Positions 17,562 through 27,139 of a stretch of DNA of 64,000 nucleotides are shown piece after piece (within the stretch, counting starts at the first letter, position 1; every line of letters starts with the position of its first letter). The position numbers and the translations under genes were made by a program. The notes under the pieces were generated by a model. That model was given only the letters and a program-made list of their open reading frames with translations, made no database searches and was not told the origin of the DNA. The DNA is from an uncultured Methylibium sp. (GTDB lineage: Bacteria > Pseudomonadota > Gammaproteobacteria > Burkholderiales > Burkholderiaceae_C): contig NZ_CADEFR010000020.1 of assembly GCF_902826655.1 (NCBI RefSeq), forward strand, positions 1 through 64,000. Reading direction: 5' to 3'.

Positions 17562-19994
17562 ATGACTCGCAGCCGATCTCGACGCACCACGACCGTCGAG
17601 GCGCCAATGCCGATGGGGAGGGGCAACTTGATTTCACTTGAAGACTTCACCGCTGCCGTTCACGACGTGCTCGGGCGTGAATTGAACGATCCGCAGCGTA
17701 CCTGCGTGAGCCACGGCACCGATTCGGCGCTCATGATCGTGGCCGGGCCCGGATCGGGCAAAACCACGGTGCTGGTCCTGCGAGCACTCCGGCATGTGCT
17801 CGTTGATGGGATGCAGCCCGAGTCCGTGATGATCACGACGTTCACCCGCAAGGCGGCCGGTGAACTCTCGAGCCGCCTGCTCGGATGGGGAATCTCGCTA
17901 GTCGATCACTTTGCCGAACGTGCCAGGCTCGCCGCAGACACGCCGAAGCTGAACTGGCTCAATCGTCTGGACATCAACGCGATTCAGGCGGGCACGTTGG
18001 ACAGTTTCTGCCAACTCTGGCTTGGCAAGACGCGGATTGTGGGCTCGCCCACACCTGTGATGCTCGAAGAGTTCGCGGCTAACTTCGTGTTTCGGCGCAA
18101 GGTCTTCGCACCGGCCTACCGAACCGGCGGGCAGGCGACGATGGACTCCTACCTGGCGCAATACAACTTTGAACGCCAGGCCCCTCGCAACCAGGCGGAC
18201 GCCGGCAATCTTTCGATCAGCGTGAACAATCGGTTGATCCAGGATCTGGTCGATCCCGACGGCTACCGTGGCAGCGGTGCGGCGCAACAGGCGCAAGCCG
18301 CCCTGTTGCAGCAATACCGCGAATACCTGCAGGATCGGCAGATGTTCGACTTCTCGCTGTGCTCCGAGCGGATTCTCGGAGGCCTGCGCTCCGGGCGACT
18401 GTACGGTCAGTTGACGCCGCTGTCCGCCTTGCTCGTCGATGAGTACCAGGACACGAACCCGATGCAAGAGGCCATCTACTTCGAGTTGGTCAGGCAGTCT
18501 GGGTGCGCATTCGCCATCGTCGGCGACGACGACCAAGCACTCTACCGATTCCGTGGCGCGACGGTTGAACTGTTTACGAACTTCCAGGCGCGTTTCGCAC
18601 AGCAGTTGCCCGGCGCCGAGAGCGAGATGGTCTACCTCTCGACCAACCACCGCTCGACGCCCGAGATCGTCCGGTTCTTCAACACCTTCGCGACGCACGA
18701 TCCCGCGTTCGTCGCCGCGCGGGTCGCGGGCAAGCCGCCGATCCGTGAGTACAACCCTGGCCGCGACATCCCGATCCTCGGCTTGTTCAGGGACTCGCTG
18801 GACGACCTGTCCGCAGACCTGTCCCAGTTTCTTCTCGACGTTTTCCAAGGTGAGGGTCGACGGATTCCCGGTACTGGTGCTGTCTTGCGTAGCCAGGCGC
18901 AAGGTGGCGCGCTCGGCGACGCGTTGCTGCTCGCTTCGAGCGTGCGTGAGTACAAGGACAGCAACGATGGACCCGTCGAGCGCCTTCCCATCCAGGTTCG
19001 CCAACACCTGGAGGCGGCCGGCCTTGGTGTGTTCAACCCGCGTGGCCAGGATCTGCGCGACATCCTGAACGTGCAACGACTGTTGGGACTGGTGCTGCTC
19101 TGCCTTGATCCGACCGATAGGCTGGAGACGACGCTTTATCTGAACCGCGACACCCAACGCTATGTACCGCTTTGGCGTCAGGCGGCCGAAGCCTTCATCG
19201 CGACGAACCCGGTGCCGGCGAGTGCGCGTTCCTCCCTGCGGCACTATGTGCAAGGCTGGCGGGCGAGAAGGACGTCCAGCGGGGAAGACTGGCCCAACGA
19301 GATCCCGCTGCTGGACCTGCTCTACAAGCTGATCGTGTGGATTCCGGAGTTCCAGCGAGACCCGGAGCATCTGGTCTACCTTGAAGCGATCATGCGCTGT
19401 GTGGTCCAGGGCGCGCACTATTCCGGCTACGGGTTCGCGATCCTGAACACGGCGCCGCACGACAGCCAGAGCCGGACGTCGGTCTTCTACGACCTGCTCT
19501 CGCCGATAGCGCAGACGGAAGTTGAGGTCGACGAGGATCTGATGTTTGCCGTGCCGCGCAACCGGTTGGGCATCATGACGATCCATCAATCGAAGGGGCT
19601 GGAATACCCCCTCGTCATCGTCGACGTGGGATCGGAGTTCAAGTCCAACCATGCCAAGCAGGCGTTCAAGCGCTTTCCGCGCGATTCGTCGTCGACGGTC
19701 TTGATGGAGTCCGGCATGGCGCCCTTCACCGGCGTCGGAAAACTGCGCGTTGCGCGCACGGACATCGACCGCACGTTCGACGACCTGATGCGTCTGTACT
19801 ACGTGGCCTTCAGCCGCGCTCAGGTCGGATTGATGTTGGTCGGCTTGACGAAGAACATCGAGTACGCCACCACCGTACAGAACATCGCGACCTTCTGGCG
19901 TCGGGACGGGGGCTGGTCCTGGCGCAACGACAACCCCGCACTAAAGCGGGGTGCGCCGACCCGGCCGGAAATGATGCCGCTCGAACTGATCTAG
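17562..19994 (+). CDS. UvrD/Rep-like SF1A DNA helicase
   Basis: 810 residues from the ATG at 17562, preceded by GGTAGGAG. Helicase motifs run in order: Walker A GPGSGKTT at residues 62-69, Ia TTFTRKAAGEL, II DEYQDTNP, III GDDDQALYRFRGA, V TIHQSKGLEYP and VI YVAFSRAQ. These define an ATP-driven 3'-5' ssDNA translocase. The next gene, 8 nt downstream, is an AddB/RecB-type nuclease, so the two probably form a helicase-nuclease pair in the manner of AddAB or RecB. Beside a DNA-modification operon this is a candidate restriction or DNA-degrading arm (inference). Confidence 0.88.
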   Translation: MTRSRSRRTTTVEAPMPMGRGNLISLEDFTAAVHDVLGRELNDPQRTCVSHGTDSALMIVAGPGSGKTTVLVLRALRHVLVDGMQPESVMITTFTRKAAGELSSRLLGWGISLVDHFAERARLAADTPKLNWLNRLDINAIQAGTLDSFCQLWLGKTRIVGSPTPVMLEEFAANFVFRRKVFAPAYRTGGQATMDSYLAQYNFERQAPRNQADAGNLSISVNNRLIQDLVDPDGYRGSGAAQQAQAALLQQYREYLQDRQMFDFSLCSERILGGLRSGRLYGQLTPLSALLVDEYQDTNPMQEAIYFELVRQSGCAFAIVGDDDQALYRFRGATVELFTNFQARFAQQLPGAESEMVYLSTNHRSTPEIVRFFNTFATHDPAFVAARVAGKPPIREYNPGRDIPILGLFRDSLDDLSADLSQFLLDVFQGEGRRIPGTGAVLRSQAQGGALGDALLLASSVREYKDSNDGPVERLPIQVRQHLEAAGLGVFNPRGQDLRDILNVQRLLGLVLLCLDPTDRLETTLYLNRDTQRYVPLWRQAAEAFIATNPVPASARSSLRHYVQGWRARRTSSGEDWPNEIPLLDLLYKLIVWIPEFQRDPEHLVYLEAIMRCVVQGAHYSGYGFAILNTAPHDSQSRTSVFYDLLSPIAQTEVEVDEDLMFAVPRNRLGIMTIHQSKGLEYPLVIVDVGSEFKSNHAKQAFKRFPRDSSSTVLMESGMAPFTGVGKLRVARTDIDRTFDDLMRLYYVAFSRAQVGLMLVGLTKNIEYATTVQNIATFWRRDGGWSWRNDNPALKRGAPTRPEMMPLELI

Positions 19995-20002
19995 GACTGC
20001 AC

Positions 20003-21196
20003 ATGGCGCTCGTTGCACGACACGAACCTACGACGATTCCGAACTACAGCCTGACCGGTGATCTGCTGGCCTATCTGCGCTGCGGCCTGCAGTATCGGTA
20101 CCAGAACGGCAGTGCACTGCCACCCGCCCGACCGGTGCAGTTGTGGTTCGGCGAGTTCATCCACGGCGTCCTTGAGATGGCCTACACGCTCTGGAAGGAG
20201 CGCAACATCCCGCTGCCGTGGCCGAGCAGCGTGATCGAATGGGACGAGCGCATCGGTGGGAAAGGTCTGCCTGATCACGACATCGGGGAGATCGGGCGCC
20301 GGGTCGAAGCGGTCTTGGCCGTACAGGGCAAGATCCCGCGCAACCGAGACGCACGCATGACCGCGTACGCGCGAGCGGCCGAAGCTATCAACATCGTCGG
20401 TCCGCACCTGTTCCCGCTGGTTGTCTTTGCCGAGGAACCGCTGGCAGGTTCTCGTCCGATGCCGGCTGGCACGACAGGGCTGCGCGCCGAGCGCTATGGC
20501 GTCACGGGCGTCGCCGACGTCCTGACGCACGTCAGCCTCGCCAGCGTGCCGGCCGCGAACCTCATCCGCGCGGCCGTCGAGGAGGTGCTCAACGCGCAAG
20601 GTGTTGCGGTACCGGGCGAGTACGAGGTGATCGTCGACTACAAGGGCGCGGCGCGGCCCGAGGTCGGGACCGGACAGGAGTCGTATTGGCAGCAGCACGA
20701 CTGGCAGATCCAGATGTATGGTTGGTTGCGTGCAAGGCGCCCGGACGCGAAGCCGGTGATCGCCGGCGTCGTGCTGTACGTCAACGAACTGCTGCCAAGC
20801 ACGACCGATGTGATCGAGATCCGCCGCCAGGTGCAGCGTGGCGTCACGGACGTGACCCCGGTGCGAGGGTCGCCCGACTACTACGCTCTCACAACCGCGC
20901 GTCCGGGGACGGTCGCGGGCCGCGAACTGTCTGAAGCGTTCCGACTGCGGCGCGCGCTGCGCGTCATCGCTGTCACCGAGGACAGCAAGCGCGTAGCCGA
21001 GGCGGCGTTCGACGGCGTCGTCGTGGACATCGAACGCCGCCTGCAGAACGAGATCGGTGGCGGTGACATTCTTCAGGCCTGGGTGCCCTCGTGCAGCGAC
21101 CCTGATACTTGTGTCGCCTGCGACTCCAGGTACTACTGTCCGAAGCCGGCAGGCAAGGACCACACCCATCGAATCGAGCCGCCGCCGGTTCCGTGA
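20003..21196 (+). CDS. PD-(D/E)XK nuclease of the RecB/AddB type with Fe-S cysteines
   Basis: 397 residues. The nuclease core shows the conserved His54 region (FGEFIHGVLE), Asp172 in GVADVL, the Asp212-x-Lys214 pair in VDYKG and the RecB-type QxxxY as QIQMY (235-239). Cys27 together with Cys370-x2-Cys373-x5-Cys379 forms the AddB/Cas4-like 4Fe-4S signature, which pins the nuclease ends together and helps bind DNA. It starts 8 nt after the helicase gene. The predicted product is a Mg-dependent DNase working with that helicase. Confidence 0.85.
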   Translation: MALVARHEPTTIPNYSLTGDLLAYLRCGLQYRYQNGSALPPARPVQLWFGEFIHGVLEMAYTLWKERNIPLPWPSSVIEWDERIGGKGLPDHDIGEIGRRVEAVLAVQGKIPRNRDARMTAYARAAEAINIVGPHLFPLVVFAEEPLAGSRPMPAGTTGLRAERYGVTGVADVLTHVSLASVPAANLIRAAVEEVLNAQGVAVPGEYEVIVDYKGAARPEVGTGQESYWQQHDWQIQMYGWLRARRPDAKPVIAGVVLYVNELLPSTTDVIEIRRQVQRGVTDVTPVRGSPDYYALTTARPGTVAGRELSEAFRLRRALRVIAVTEDSKRVAEAAFDGVVVDIERRLQNEIGGGDILQAWVPSCSDPDTCVACDSRYYCPKPAGKDHTHRIEPPPVP

Positions 21197-21310
21197 AGCC
21201 GCGCGCGCGGCGCTGTAGCTCGTGGACCACAGACGCCACCCGATTTTTGCGGTGGGTCGGCAGCAATAACTGCATCGTCTGGGATACTGCGGACTTGCAG
21301 TTTCCCGACC

Positions 21311-22225
21311 ATGCTCATCGTCACGTCTTGCAGTTCCACGAAAAGGGTCAGTGTGCCCGCGGCGCTACGCGCTGCGCGGTACCGGGCGACCACGCCCGAC
21401 GCTTTCGCGCGCACCTGGGTTCGCAACGTCCGCGCGGCCTCGGATCTGTACGCGGCGCGTGATGTCTACGGCGGCCCTGCGGTCGCAAGTGCCGCGAGGG
21501 CGGCCACAGCGCTTGCGTGTGACCTGTTCTTCGTGTCGGCGGGAATGTCGCTCGTTGACGGCGACGCGGCGATCCCAGGTTACGACCTGACGGTTTCGCG
21601 CGGTTCCGCCTCTGCCCCGGCTCCGTTGCGCGCAGGTTCGGCAACGCCGGGAGACTGGTGGCTGGCGTTGAACAAGGCCTATGGGGTGGCCAACCCTTTC
21701 GCGGGCCTCATGCGCAAGCACGATGGCTTGGTCCTGGTGGCGTTGCCAAGCACGTATGTGCGCATGGTCGAACCGGACCTGATGGGGCTCACGGCCGCGA
21801 ACCGAAAGCGCCTGCGGCTTGTGACGACGGGCCGCATCGAGTTGGCCACGGATCTTCGTTCGCAGGTGATCGGGTACGACGCCCGACTGGATGAGCTCGA
21901 AGGCGCGCCGCAGGGAACGCAGTCGAGCGCCGTCCAGCGCGCACTGATGCACTTCTCCTCCATGCTGAAGAGTCGGCCGAACGCCACCAACATCGACGTG
22001 CATCGGCGCTGGGTGGCCGACGCGCTCGCTCGGGCGACTCCGAGGGTCCGCCCATCCCGCTTGGCACAGACGGATACCGAGATCGCGAGATGGATACGAC
22101 AGCAGGACCCGCGTGGCGAACGAGCTCCGTCTGTGTTGTTGCGGATGCTGCGCGCCGCGGGGCGCGCGTGCGAACAAGGGCGCTTTCGACGCATCGCCGA
22201 CCTCACACGGGCTCGTGCACGATGA
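21311..22225 (+). CDS. YaaA/DUF6884-like protein, first gene of the DNA-modification operon
   Basis: 304 residues beginning MLIVTSCSSTKR, then SDLYAARDVYGGPAVASAA, LFFVSAGMSLVDGD and IPGYDLTVS. This pattern (Ser-Cys-x2-x2-Lys start, sugar-phosphate-like loop, late SAG-L and PYD-like segment) matches the DUF6884/YaaA-type families. Members of that broad group occur with 7-deazaguanine DNA modification genes, and a dpd gene product (DpdC) converts the inserted preQ0 base; an equivalent role here is by position only. A 114-bp gap upstream probably holds the operon promoter, and its TGA overlaps the next ATG. Confidence 0.6.
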   Translation: MLIVTSCSSTKRVSVPAALRAARYRATTPDAFARTWVRNVRAASDLYAARDVYGGPAVASAARAATALACDLFFVSAGMSLVDGDAAIPGYDLTVSRGSASAPAPLRAGSATPGDWWLALNKAYGVANPFAGLMRKHDGLVLVALPSTYVRMVEPDLMGLTAANRKRLRLVTTGRIELATDLRSQVIGYDARLDELEGAPQGTQSSAVQRALMHFSSMLKSRPNATNIDVHRRWVADALARATPRVRPSRLAQTDTEIARWIRQQDPRGERAPSVLLRMLRAAGRACEQGRFRRIADLTRARAR

Positions 22226-23391
22226 ACGCTGTCGCCAGGAAGAAGGTTGCGACCAAGTCGAAGTCTTCGCGGGCTTCCGCGCTCGTGATGAACGCCTTGC
22301 TCTTCAAGCAGGGAGACGCGAAGGTCTTCAGCTTCGCCATGCCGGGCGCCCAACTGACGCAGATCGCCGATCTGAGCCGAATCAAACGGGACGAGAAGAA
22401 GCACAAGCTCCAGGGATTCCAGCGCGCAGAAATCCAGAAGCACGTGCGCGAGATCACCGAGTACCTCGACCGCGGGCCGGCGTTGTTCCCGAACGCTGTC
22501 ATCCTGGCGCTCTCGCCTGAAGTAACCTTCACGCGCAAGCGCGGGACCAAGACGGCAAACCTCAACGTGGGAGGCGTCGAGGCCGGGACGCTTTCGATTC
22601 CTGTGCGACCAGAGGGCGAAAAGGTGGCGTGGGTCGTCGATGGCCAGCAGCGTTCCTTGGCCCTGGGGCGTTCGAAGAATGGATCGATCCTGGTGCCCGT
22701 CGTGGCGTTCGAATCCAGTTCGATCGAGACCCATCGTCAGCAGTTCATTCTGGTCAATCGCGCCAAGGGCCTCTCGCAGCGGCTGATCAACGAATTGCTG
22801 CCGGAGACCGACGACGCGCTGCTGCCGCGCGACCTCATTGCCAGCCGTGTTCCGAGCGAACTGTGCAACCTGCTCAACGTCACGAGCAAGTCGCCGTTCT
22901 TCCACCGGATCGCGCGGATCTCCGAGAAGGCCGACAAGAACGCGATCATCGACTCTGCCGTCACACGGATGATCCGTGACCGCTTGAACGGCACCAGCGG
23001 CGCGCTCTTGCACCTCAAGGGCAATGGCAGAGACGCCGCCAACGTGCGCGAGATGTACCGGCTGCTGGCGGCGTACTGGTCCGCCGTTGCAGCGACGTTC
23101 CCAGAGGCCTGGGCGTTGCCGCCGGACAAGAGTCGCCTGACATCGGCAGCCGGAATCTCGGTGATGGGCGTGATGATGGATCGGATCTGTGCGCGGGTCG
23201 GCTACCGGCATGGTGACATCGATCAACTCTTCCGCAAGGAAATCAGCAGCTTTGCGCGCCAGTGCGCGTGGACCTCCGGCCGGTGGCCCGAGATCGGCAT
23301 GGAGTGGAACGCGCTGGAGATGACGGCCAAGAGCATGGCGCGTGTCGTCCAGCATCTGGGTGCGGCCTATGTTCGGGCGGGTGCTGCATGA
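22222..23391 (+). CDS. DGQHR-domain (DndB/DpdB-like) protein 1
   Basis: 389 residues. The defining motif is seen as VVDGQQRSLAL (Asp140-Gly-Gln-Gln-Arg144), after a KLQGFQRAEIQKHV segment that recurs in the paralogue encoded at 24682. A later stretch, RQQFILVNRAKGLSQRLINELLP, is also shared. DGQHR proteins include DndB of phosphorothioation and DpdB-like partners of the DNA transglycosylase. Such proteins are ParB-like nucleotide-binding folds needed for the base exchange. It overlaps both neighbours with ATGA junctions. Confidence 0.8.
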   Translation: MNAVARKKVATKSKSSRASALVMNALLFKQGDAKVFSFAMPGAQLTQIADLSRIKRDEKKHKLQGFQRAEIQKHVREITEYLDRGPALFPNAVILALSPEVTFTRKRGTKTANLNVGGVEAGTLSIPVRPEGEKVAWVVDGQQRSLALGRSKNGSILVPVVAFESSSIETHRQQFILVNRAKGLSQRLINELLPETDDALLPRDLIASRVPSELCNLLNVTSKSPFFHRIARISEKADKNAIIDSAVTRMIRDRLNGTSGALLHLKGNGRDAANVREMYRLLAAYWSAVAATFPEAWALPPDKSRLTSAAGISVMGVMMDRICARVGYRHGDIDQLFRKEISSFARQCAWTSGRWPEIGMEWNALEMTAKSMARVVQHLGAAYVRAGAA

Positions 23392-24707
23392 AGTTCATCT
23401 ATGCAGACGCGATCGACCAGATCGATCCTGGCTACGACTTCGAGCGCGACCGCTTCACGCCGGGTCGCAAGCCGTACTGGTCTGACCTCTACTCCCACGA
23501 GTTCTTCGAGCGCCCGCCGTACGACGGCGTGTTGGTGTCGCGAGGCATCGTCGGCGACCACCGTGTCAAGGGCAAGTACAGCGATGCGCATGCGATGCGC
23601 TTTCGCCGGGTTGGCGCTCGCGCCTTCCTTCGCATGGACACGCCCGCGCTGAAGAACATGCCGATCTACGGCGACTGCGGGGCCTTCACGTACGTCGAGG
23701 AGAAGGTCCCTCCGTACTCCGCCGAGGAGATGGCGGCCTTCTATGCAGACGGCGGCTTCACGCACGGTTGTTCAGTCGACCACATCATCTTCGCGTTCCG
23801 GCCGCATGTCGTCGGCATGCAGGGCGCGGAAGGCGACGAGCGTGAACGCTTCGACATCACGCTTGCAAACGCGGAATCGTTTCTCAAGGCGACCCGCTCG
23901 ATTCCCGGATTCACGCCGATGGGCGCGGTGCAGGGCTGGTCGCCCGAGAGCATGGCGATGGCGGCGCAATCGCTGGAGAAGATGGGCTACCGGTACCTAG
24001 CGATCGGGGGCATGGTTCCGCTCGCGTCCCCAGAAGTCCACCTGGCGTTGAAGGCGATCCGCCAGCGCCTGAAACCGCCCACTCGTCTGCACATCCTCGG
24101 GTTCGCCAAGGCCGAGCAGATCAGCGAGTTCACCGACTACGGCATCGACAGCTTCGACTCGACGTCGCCGCTGTACCGGGCGTTCAAGGATGCCAAGGCG
24201 AACTACTACGTTCCCGGCCCTGGCAAGGGGCTCGACTACTACACCGCGATCCGGATTCCGCAGTCCACCGAAGACCGAACCTTGACGAATGCCGTTCAGG
24301 AGGGGCGTCTGCGCCAGGAGGTAGCGACCGCGGCGGAGGTGCGGGCGCTAAAGGCATTGCGCGCATTCGACGCGGGGACCCAATCGCTTGAGCACACTGT
24401 TGAGCACGTCATGGGGTACCAGCGTCTGTACCAGGCGTGCAAGTGCAAGACCGAGGCGACGCTCGCCAAGGCTCTGCGCGAGACCGAAGCGAGTGTGCGC
24501 CGCACCCTGAGCGACGCACCATGGAAGGCCTGCTCGTGTCGCGTGTGCCGCGAGGCGAGCATCGACGTGGTCATCTTCCGGTCCAGCAATCGCAACAAGC
24601 GTCGAGGATTCCACAACCTGCACGTGTATTCCGAGCACGTACGCAGGCTCCTCGACAAGTCCCCGAAGAAGAGAACAAGAGATGTCGAAAAAGACCTTCA
24701 AGTTTGA
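23388..24707 (+). CDS. dpdA: DpdA-like DNA tRNA-guanine-transglycosylase homologue
   Basis: 439 residues. DpdA exchanges guanine in DNA for the queuosine precursor preQ0. The TGT barrel is recognisable by Asp96 in IYGDCGAF, the GAVQGWSPES and YLAIGGMVPL segments, and Asp254/Asp257 in GIDSFDSTSP, placed as the two catalytic aspartates reported for DpdA. The zinc site is Cys382-x-Cys384-x2-Cys387 with His409 or His412 in FHNLH. Its length, the D-C-GAF motif and its place between two DGQHR genes and before queC-queE-queD argue for the DNA-modifying branch and against tRNA TGT. The ATG at 23388 overlaps the previous stop by 4 nt. Confidence 0.88.
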   Translation: MKFIYADAIDQIDPGYDFERDRFTPGRKPYWSDLYSHEFFERPPYDGVLVSRGIVGDHRVKGKYSDAHAMRFRRVGARAFLRMDTPALKNMPIYGDCGAFTYVEEKVPPYSAEEMAAFYADGGFTHGCSVDHIIFAFRPHVVGMQGAEGDERERFDITLANAESFLKATRSIPGFTPMGAVQGWSPESMAMAAQSLEKMGYRYLAIGGMVPLASPEVHLALKAIRQRLKPPTRLHILGFAKAEQISEFTDYGIDSFDSTSPLYRAFKDAKANYYVPGPGKGLDYYTAIRIPQSTEDRTLTNAVQEGRLRQEVATAAEVRALKALRAFDAGTQSLEHTVEHVMGYQRLYQACKCKTEATLAKALRETEASVRRTLSDAPWKACSCRVCREASIDVVIFRSSNRNKRRGFHNLHVYSEHVRRLLDKSPKKRTRDVEKDLQV

Positions 24708-25770
24708 AGCTCTGCTTGCCGAGCAGGGAACGAACCGCAGCGTCGTCATGGTGCGCGCGACGGCTACCGAGATCGCGCGCATTGCCACCATCGAGCGTCT
24801 GGGTCGCGACGCCCATGGTCATGCAGTGGGGTTCCAACGGCCGCAGGTGGCGGGTCACATTGCGGAGATCCGCGACTATCTGGAAGAACCGGACGCGGTC
24901 ATGCCGAACTGCGTCGTGCTGGCGTTTGTCGGTGACGCCCGGATAGTCAACAAGCGGGGCGGTGGAACGGTGCTGGAGGTCGATGTCGGCGATCACCCTC
25001 CCGGCTTCGTCGTCGACGGGCAGCAACGGCTGACGGCGCTGGGCCAGACGGGTCGCGAGGACTTCCAGGTCTTCGCCTCGTGCCTCATCTGCCGCGACAT
25101 GAAGGAACTGCAGCGCCAGTTCATCCTCGTCAACAACACGCGCCCGCTGGCCAAGTCGCTGATCTACGAACTCCTCCCCGGAATGGATCACCTGCCGGAG
25201 CGCCTGGCGCCCCGGCAACTCGCCGCGGAGTTGACCGAGCGATTGAACTTCGATCCTGCCAGTTCGCTGCGCAAGGCCGTGAAGATGCAAACCAATCCGA
25301 CCGGCGTGATCAAGGACACTGCGCTTCAGAAGGCGATCATGAACTCCGAAGCCGCGGGCGCCGTTCAGATCGTGATGTCCGGCAAGAAGGACGTCGCGCC
25401 AGCGTTCGAGCTGATGAACAACTTCTTCGCGGCCGTGCAGCAGGTTTTTCCGGGCGAATGGCATGGGCACAAGCCCACGACATCGCGTCTCGTGCACGGC
25501 GCGGGCATCACGGCGCTGGGCTACGTCATGGACGAAATCTACGCGCGCCGTCACGCGACCTCAAAGGCGGCATTTGTCGAAGGCCTTGCGCCTCTCGTCG
25601 GCAAGACAGCCTGGACCGAAGGGCAATGGACGTTCGCAGACGGTGAAGTGGTTCGCTGGAACCGGATCGAGAACGTCCCTCGCCAGATTCAACAATTGGC
25701 CGAGCATCTCGTCGGGTTGGTGCGGGCGCCGCACCGTCCGGCTCGATCCGGCAAGAGGAAAGCTGCATGA
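24682..25770 (+). CDS. DGQHR-domain (DndB/DpdB-like) protein 2
   Basis: 362 residues, overlapping the dpdA-like gene by 26 nt. The motif is [11 protein letters not shown] (Asp112-Gly-Gln-Gln-Arg116). It is clearly paralogous to the protein encoded at 22222: both carry a GFQRxxxxxHxxEIxxYL segment, the DGQQR motif, RQFILVN and xLIxELLP in the same order. The C-terminus is basic (RSGKRKAA). Two DGQHR copies directly flanking the transglycosylase suggest a heteromeric partner complex, where described systems use one DpdB. Confidence 0.8.
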   Translation: MSKKTFKFEALLAEQGTNRSVVMVRATATEIARIATIERLGRDAHGHAVGFQRPQVAGHIAEIRDYLEEPDAVMPNCVVLAFVGDARIVNKRGGGTVLEVDVGDHPPGFVVDGQQRLTALGQTGREDFQVFASCLICRDMKELQRQFILVNNTRPLAKSLIYELLPGMDHLPERLAPRQLAAELTERLNFDPASSLRKAVKMQTNPTGVIKDTALQKAIMNSEAAGAVQIVMSGKKDVAPAFELMNNFFAAVQQVFPGEWHGHKPTTSRLVHGAGITALGYVMDEIYARRHATSKAAFVEGLAPLVGKTAWTEGQWTFADGEVVRWNRIENVPRQIQQLAEHLVGLVRAPHRPARSGKRKAA

Positions 25771-26504
25771 ACCAGACGACGCTGCCAACAGCCTCCGCGA
25801 CGAGGCGTGCCCTGGTGCTGTTCTCGGGCGGCCAGGACTCCACGGTGTGCCTCGCGTGGGCGCTGCAGCGCTATGCCCATGTGGAGACGGTCGGCTTCGA
25901 CTATGGACAACGCCACGCGATCGAGTTGACTCAGCGCCTTGTGGTCCTTGATGAGATCCGGCGCGAGTTCCCCCAGTGGAGTGCTCGACTGGGCGACGAC
26001 CATCTGCTGGATCTCGGCATCCTCGGACAAATCAGCAGCACAGCGCTCACCGACAACAGGCAGATCGAACTGCAGGCCAACGGCCTGCCGAACACCTTCG
26101 TGCCTGGCCGCAACCTTCTCTTTCTGACCCTGGCCTCGTGCTTGGGCTATCGGCGAGACATGGATGTCCTCGTGGGCGGAATGTGCGAGACCGACTTCTC
26201 GGGGTATCCCGACTGTCGGGACGACACGATCAAGTCGCAGCAGATCACGCTGTCGCTTGGGCTCGGTCAGCGCGTGACGATCGAAACGCCGCTCATGTGG
26301 CTGGACAAGGCGGCCACGTGGCGCCTCGCAGAGGAACTGGGCGGCGCCGGATTCGTTGACCTCATCGTCAAGTACACGCACACCTGCTACTTGGGCGAGC
26401 GCGGCGCCCGGCATGGTTGGGGACATGGGTGCAATGCCTGCCCGGCCTGCGAACTTCGGCGCGCGGGGTGGGAACGTTGGGCAGGGGAGGCGCTAGCCGC
26501 ATGA
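25767..26504 (+). CDS. queC: 7-cyano-7-deazaguanine synthase
   Basis: 245 residues. QueC uses ATP and ammonia to turn 7-carboxy-7-deazaguanine into preQ0. The PP-loop SGGQDST lies at residues 20-26, [15 protein letters not shown] carries the substrate-binding loop, and the zinc site is Cys207, Cys222, Cys225, Cys228. All key residues are present, so it should be active as a true QueC. The fully separate CBASS/Qat QueC-like proteins have different partners. ATGA junction with the upstream gene. Confidence 0.94.
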   Translation: MNQTTLPTASATRRALVLFSGGQDSTVCLAWALQRYAHVETVGFDYGQRHAIELTQRLVVLDEIRREFPQWSARLGDDHLLDLGILGQISSTALTDNRQIELQANGLPNTFVPGRNLLFLTLASCLGYRRDMDVLVGGMCETDFSGYPDCRDDTIKSQQITLSLGLGQRVTIETPLMWLDKAATWRLAEELGGAGFVDLIVKYTHTCYLGERGARHGWGHGCNACPACELRRAGWERWAGEALAA

Positions 26505-27139
26505 CCTACTCAGTCAAGGAAATCTTCTACACGCTGCAAGGCGAGGGCGCGAACAGCGGACGGCCCGCCGTCTTCTGTAGGTTCGCCGGCTGCAACCTTT
26601 GGACTGGCCGCGAAGAGGATCGAGCTACCGCTACTTGCAAGTTCTGCGACACAGACTTCGTTGGGACGGACGGGACCGGTGGCGGCAAGTTCGCGGCCCC
26701 GACGGATCTCGCGGCGTGTGTCGATTCCCTGTGGCCCAGCGGAGACCGACTGGGCCGCCGCTTGGTTGTGCTCACCGGTGGCGAACCGTTGCTGCAGGTT
26801 GATCGGGAGCTGATCGACGCGCTTCACGCCCGCGGCTTCGAGATCGCCATCGAGACGAACGGGTCGATCGAGGCGCCTGCGGGCATCGACTGGATCTGCG
26901 TCAGTCCGAAGGCCGGTGCCGAGTGGCGTCAGCGCTCAGGCAACGAACTCAAGGTGATCTGGCCACAACCAGGGATAGACCTGGATGAGTTCGAGGAGGC
27001 CGGGTTCGAGCATCGGTTTTTGCAGCCGATGGACGGAAGCGATCGCCAGGCAAACACGCAGTTTTGCATTGACCAGTGTCTCGCCCGCCCTGGGTGGAAG
27101 CTGAGCCTGCAAACCCACAAGATCATAGGCATCCGATGA
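26501..27139 (+). CDS. queE: 7-carboxy-7-deazaguanine synthase (radical SAM)
   Basis: 212 residues. QueE converts 6-carboxytetrahydropterin to 7-carboxy-7-deazaguanine. The unusual cluster motif Cys-x14-Cys-x2-Cys is exact (from CNLW to CKFC), preceded by the characteristic [17 protein letters not shown] and followed by [11 protein letters not shown]. The ATG at 26501 overlaps the queC stop and is preceded by GGGGAGG. It directly precedes queD, so the three enzymes after GTP cyclohydrolase are encoded together; folE is not in the window. Confidence 0.94.
   Translation: MTYSVKEIFYTLQGEGANSGRPAVFCRFAGCNLWTGREEDRATATCKFCDTDFVGTDGTGGGKFAAPTDLAACVDSLWPSGDRLGRRLVVLTGGEPLLQVDRELIDALHARGFEIAIETNGSIEAPAGIDWICVSPKAGAEWRQRSGNELKVIWPQPGIDLDEFEEAGFEHRFLQPMDGSDRQANTQFCIDQCLARPGWKLSLQTHKIIGIR

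Noticed and set aside
21197..21310. A promoter for the modification operon
   Set aside because: The gap is a likely place, but no hexamer pair with good spacing stands out, so only the gap is mentioned.
23262..24707. A longer start for the transglycosylase at 23262
   Set aside because: The first 42 residues lie entirely inside the upstream DGQHR gene in another frame; the ATG at 23388 gives the ATGA overlap seen across the operon and the normal N-terminus.
25767..26504. A Qat or type IV CBASS system because of the QueC gene
   Set aside because: The QueC keeps all catalytic and zinc residues and is followed by QueE and QueD; no QatA/QatB/QatD, cyclase or Cap effector genes are present.
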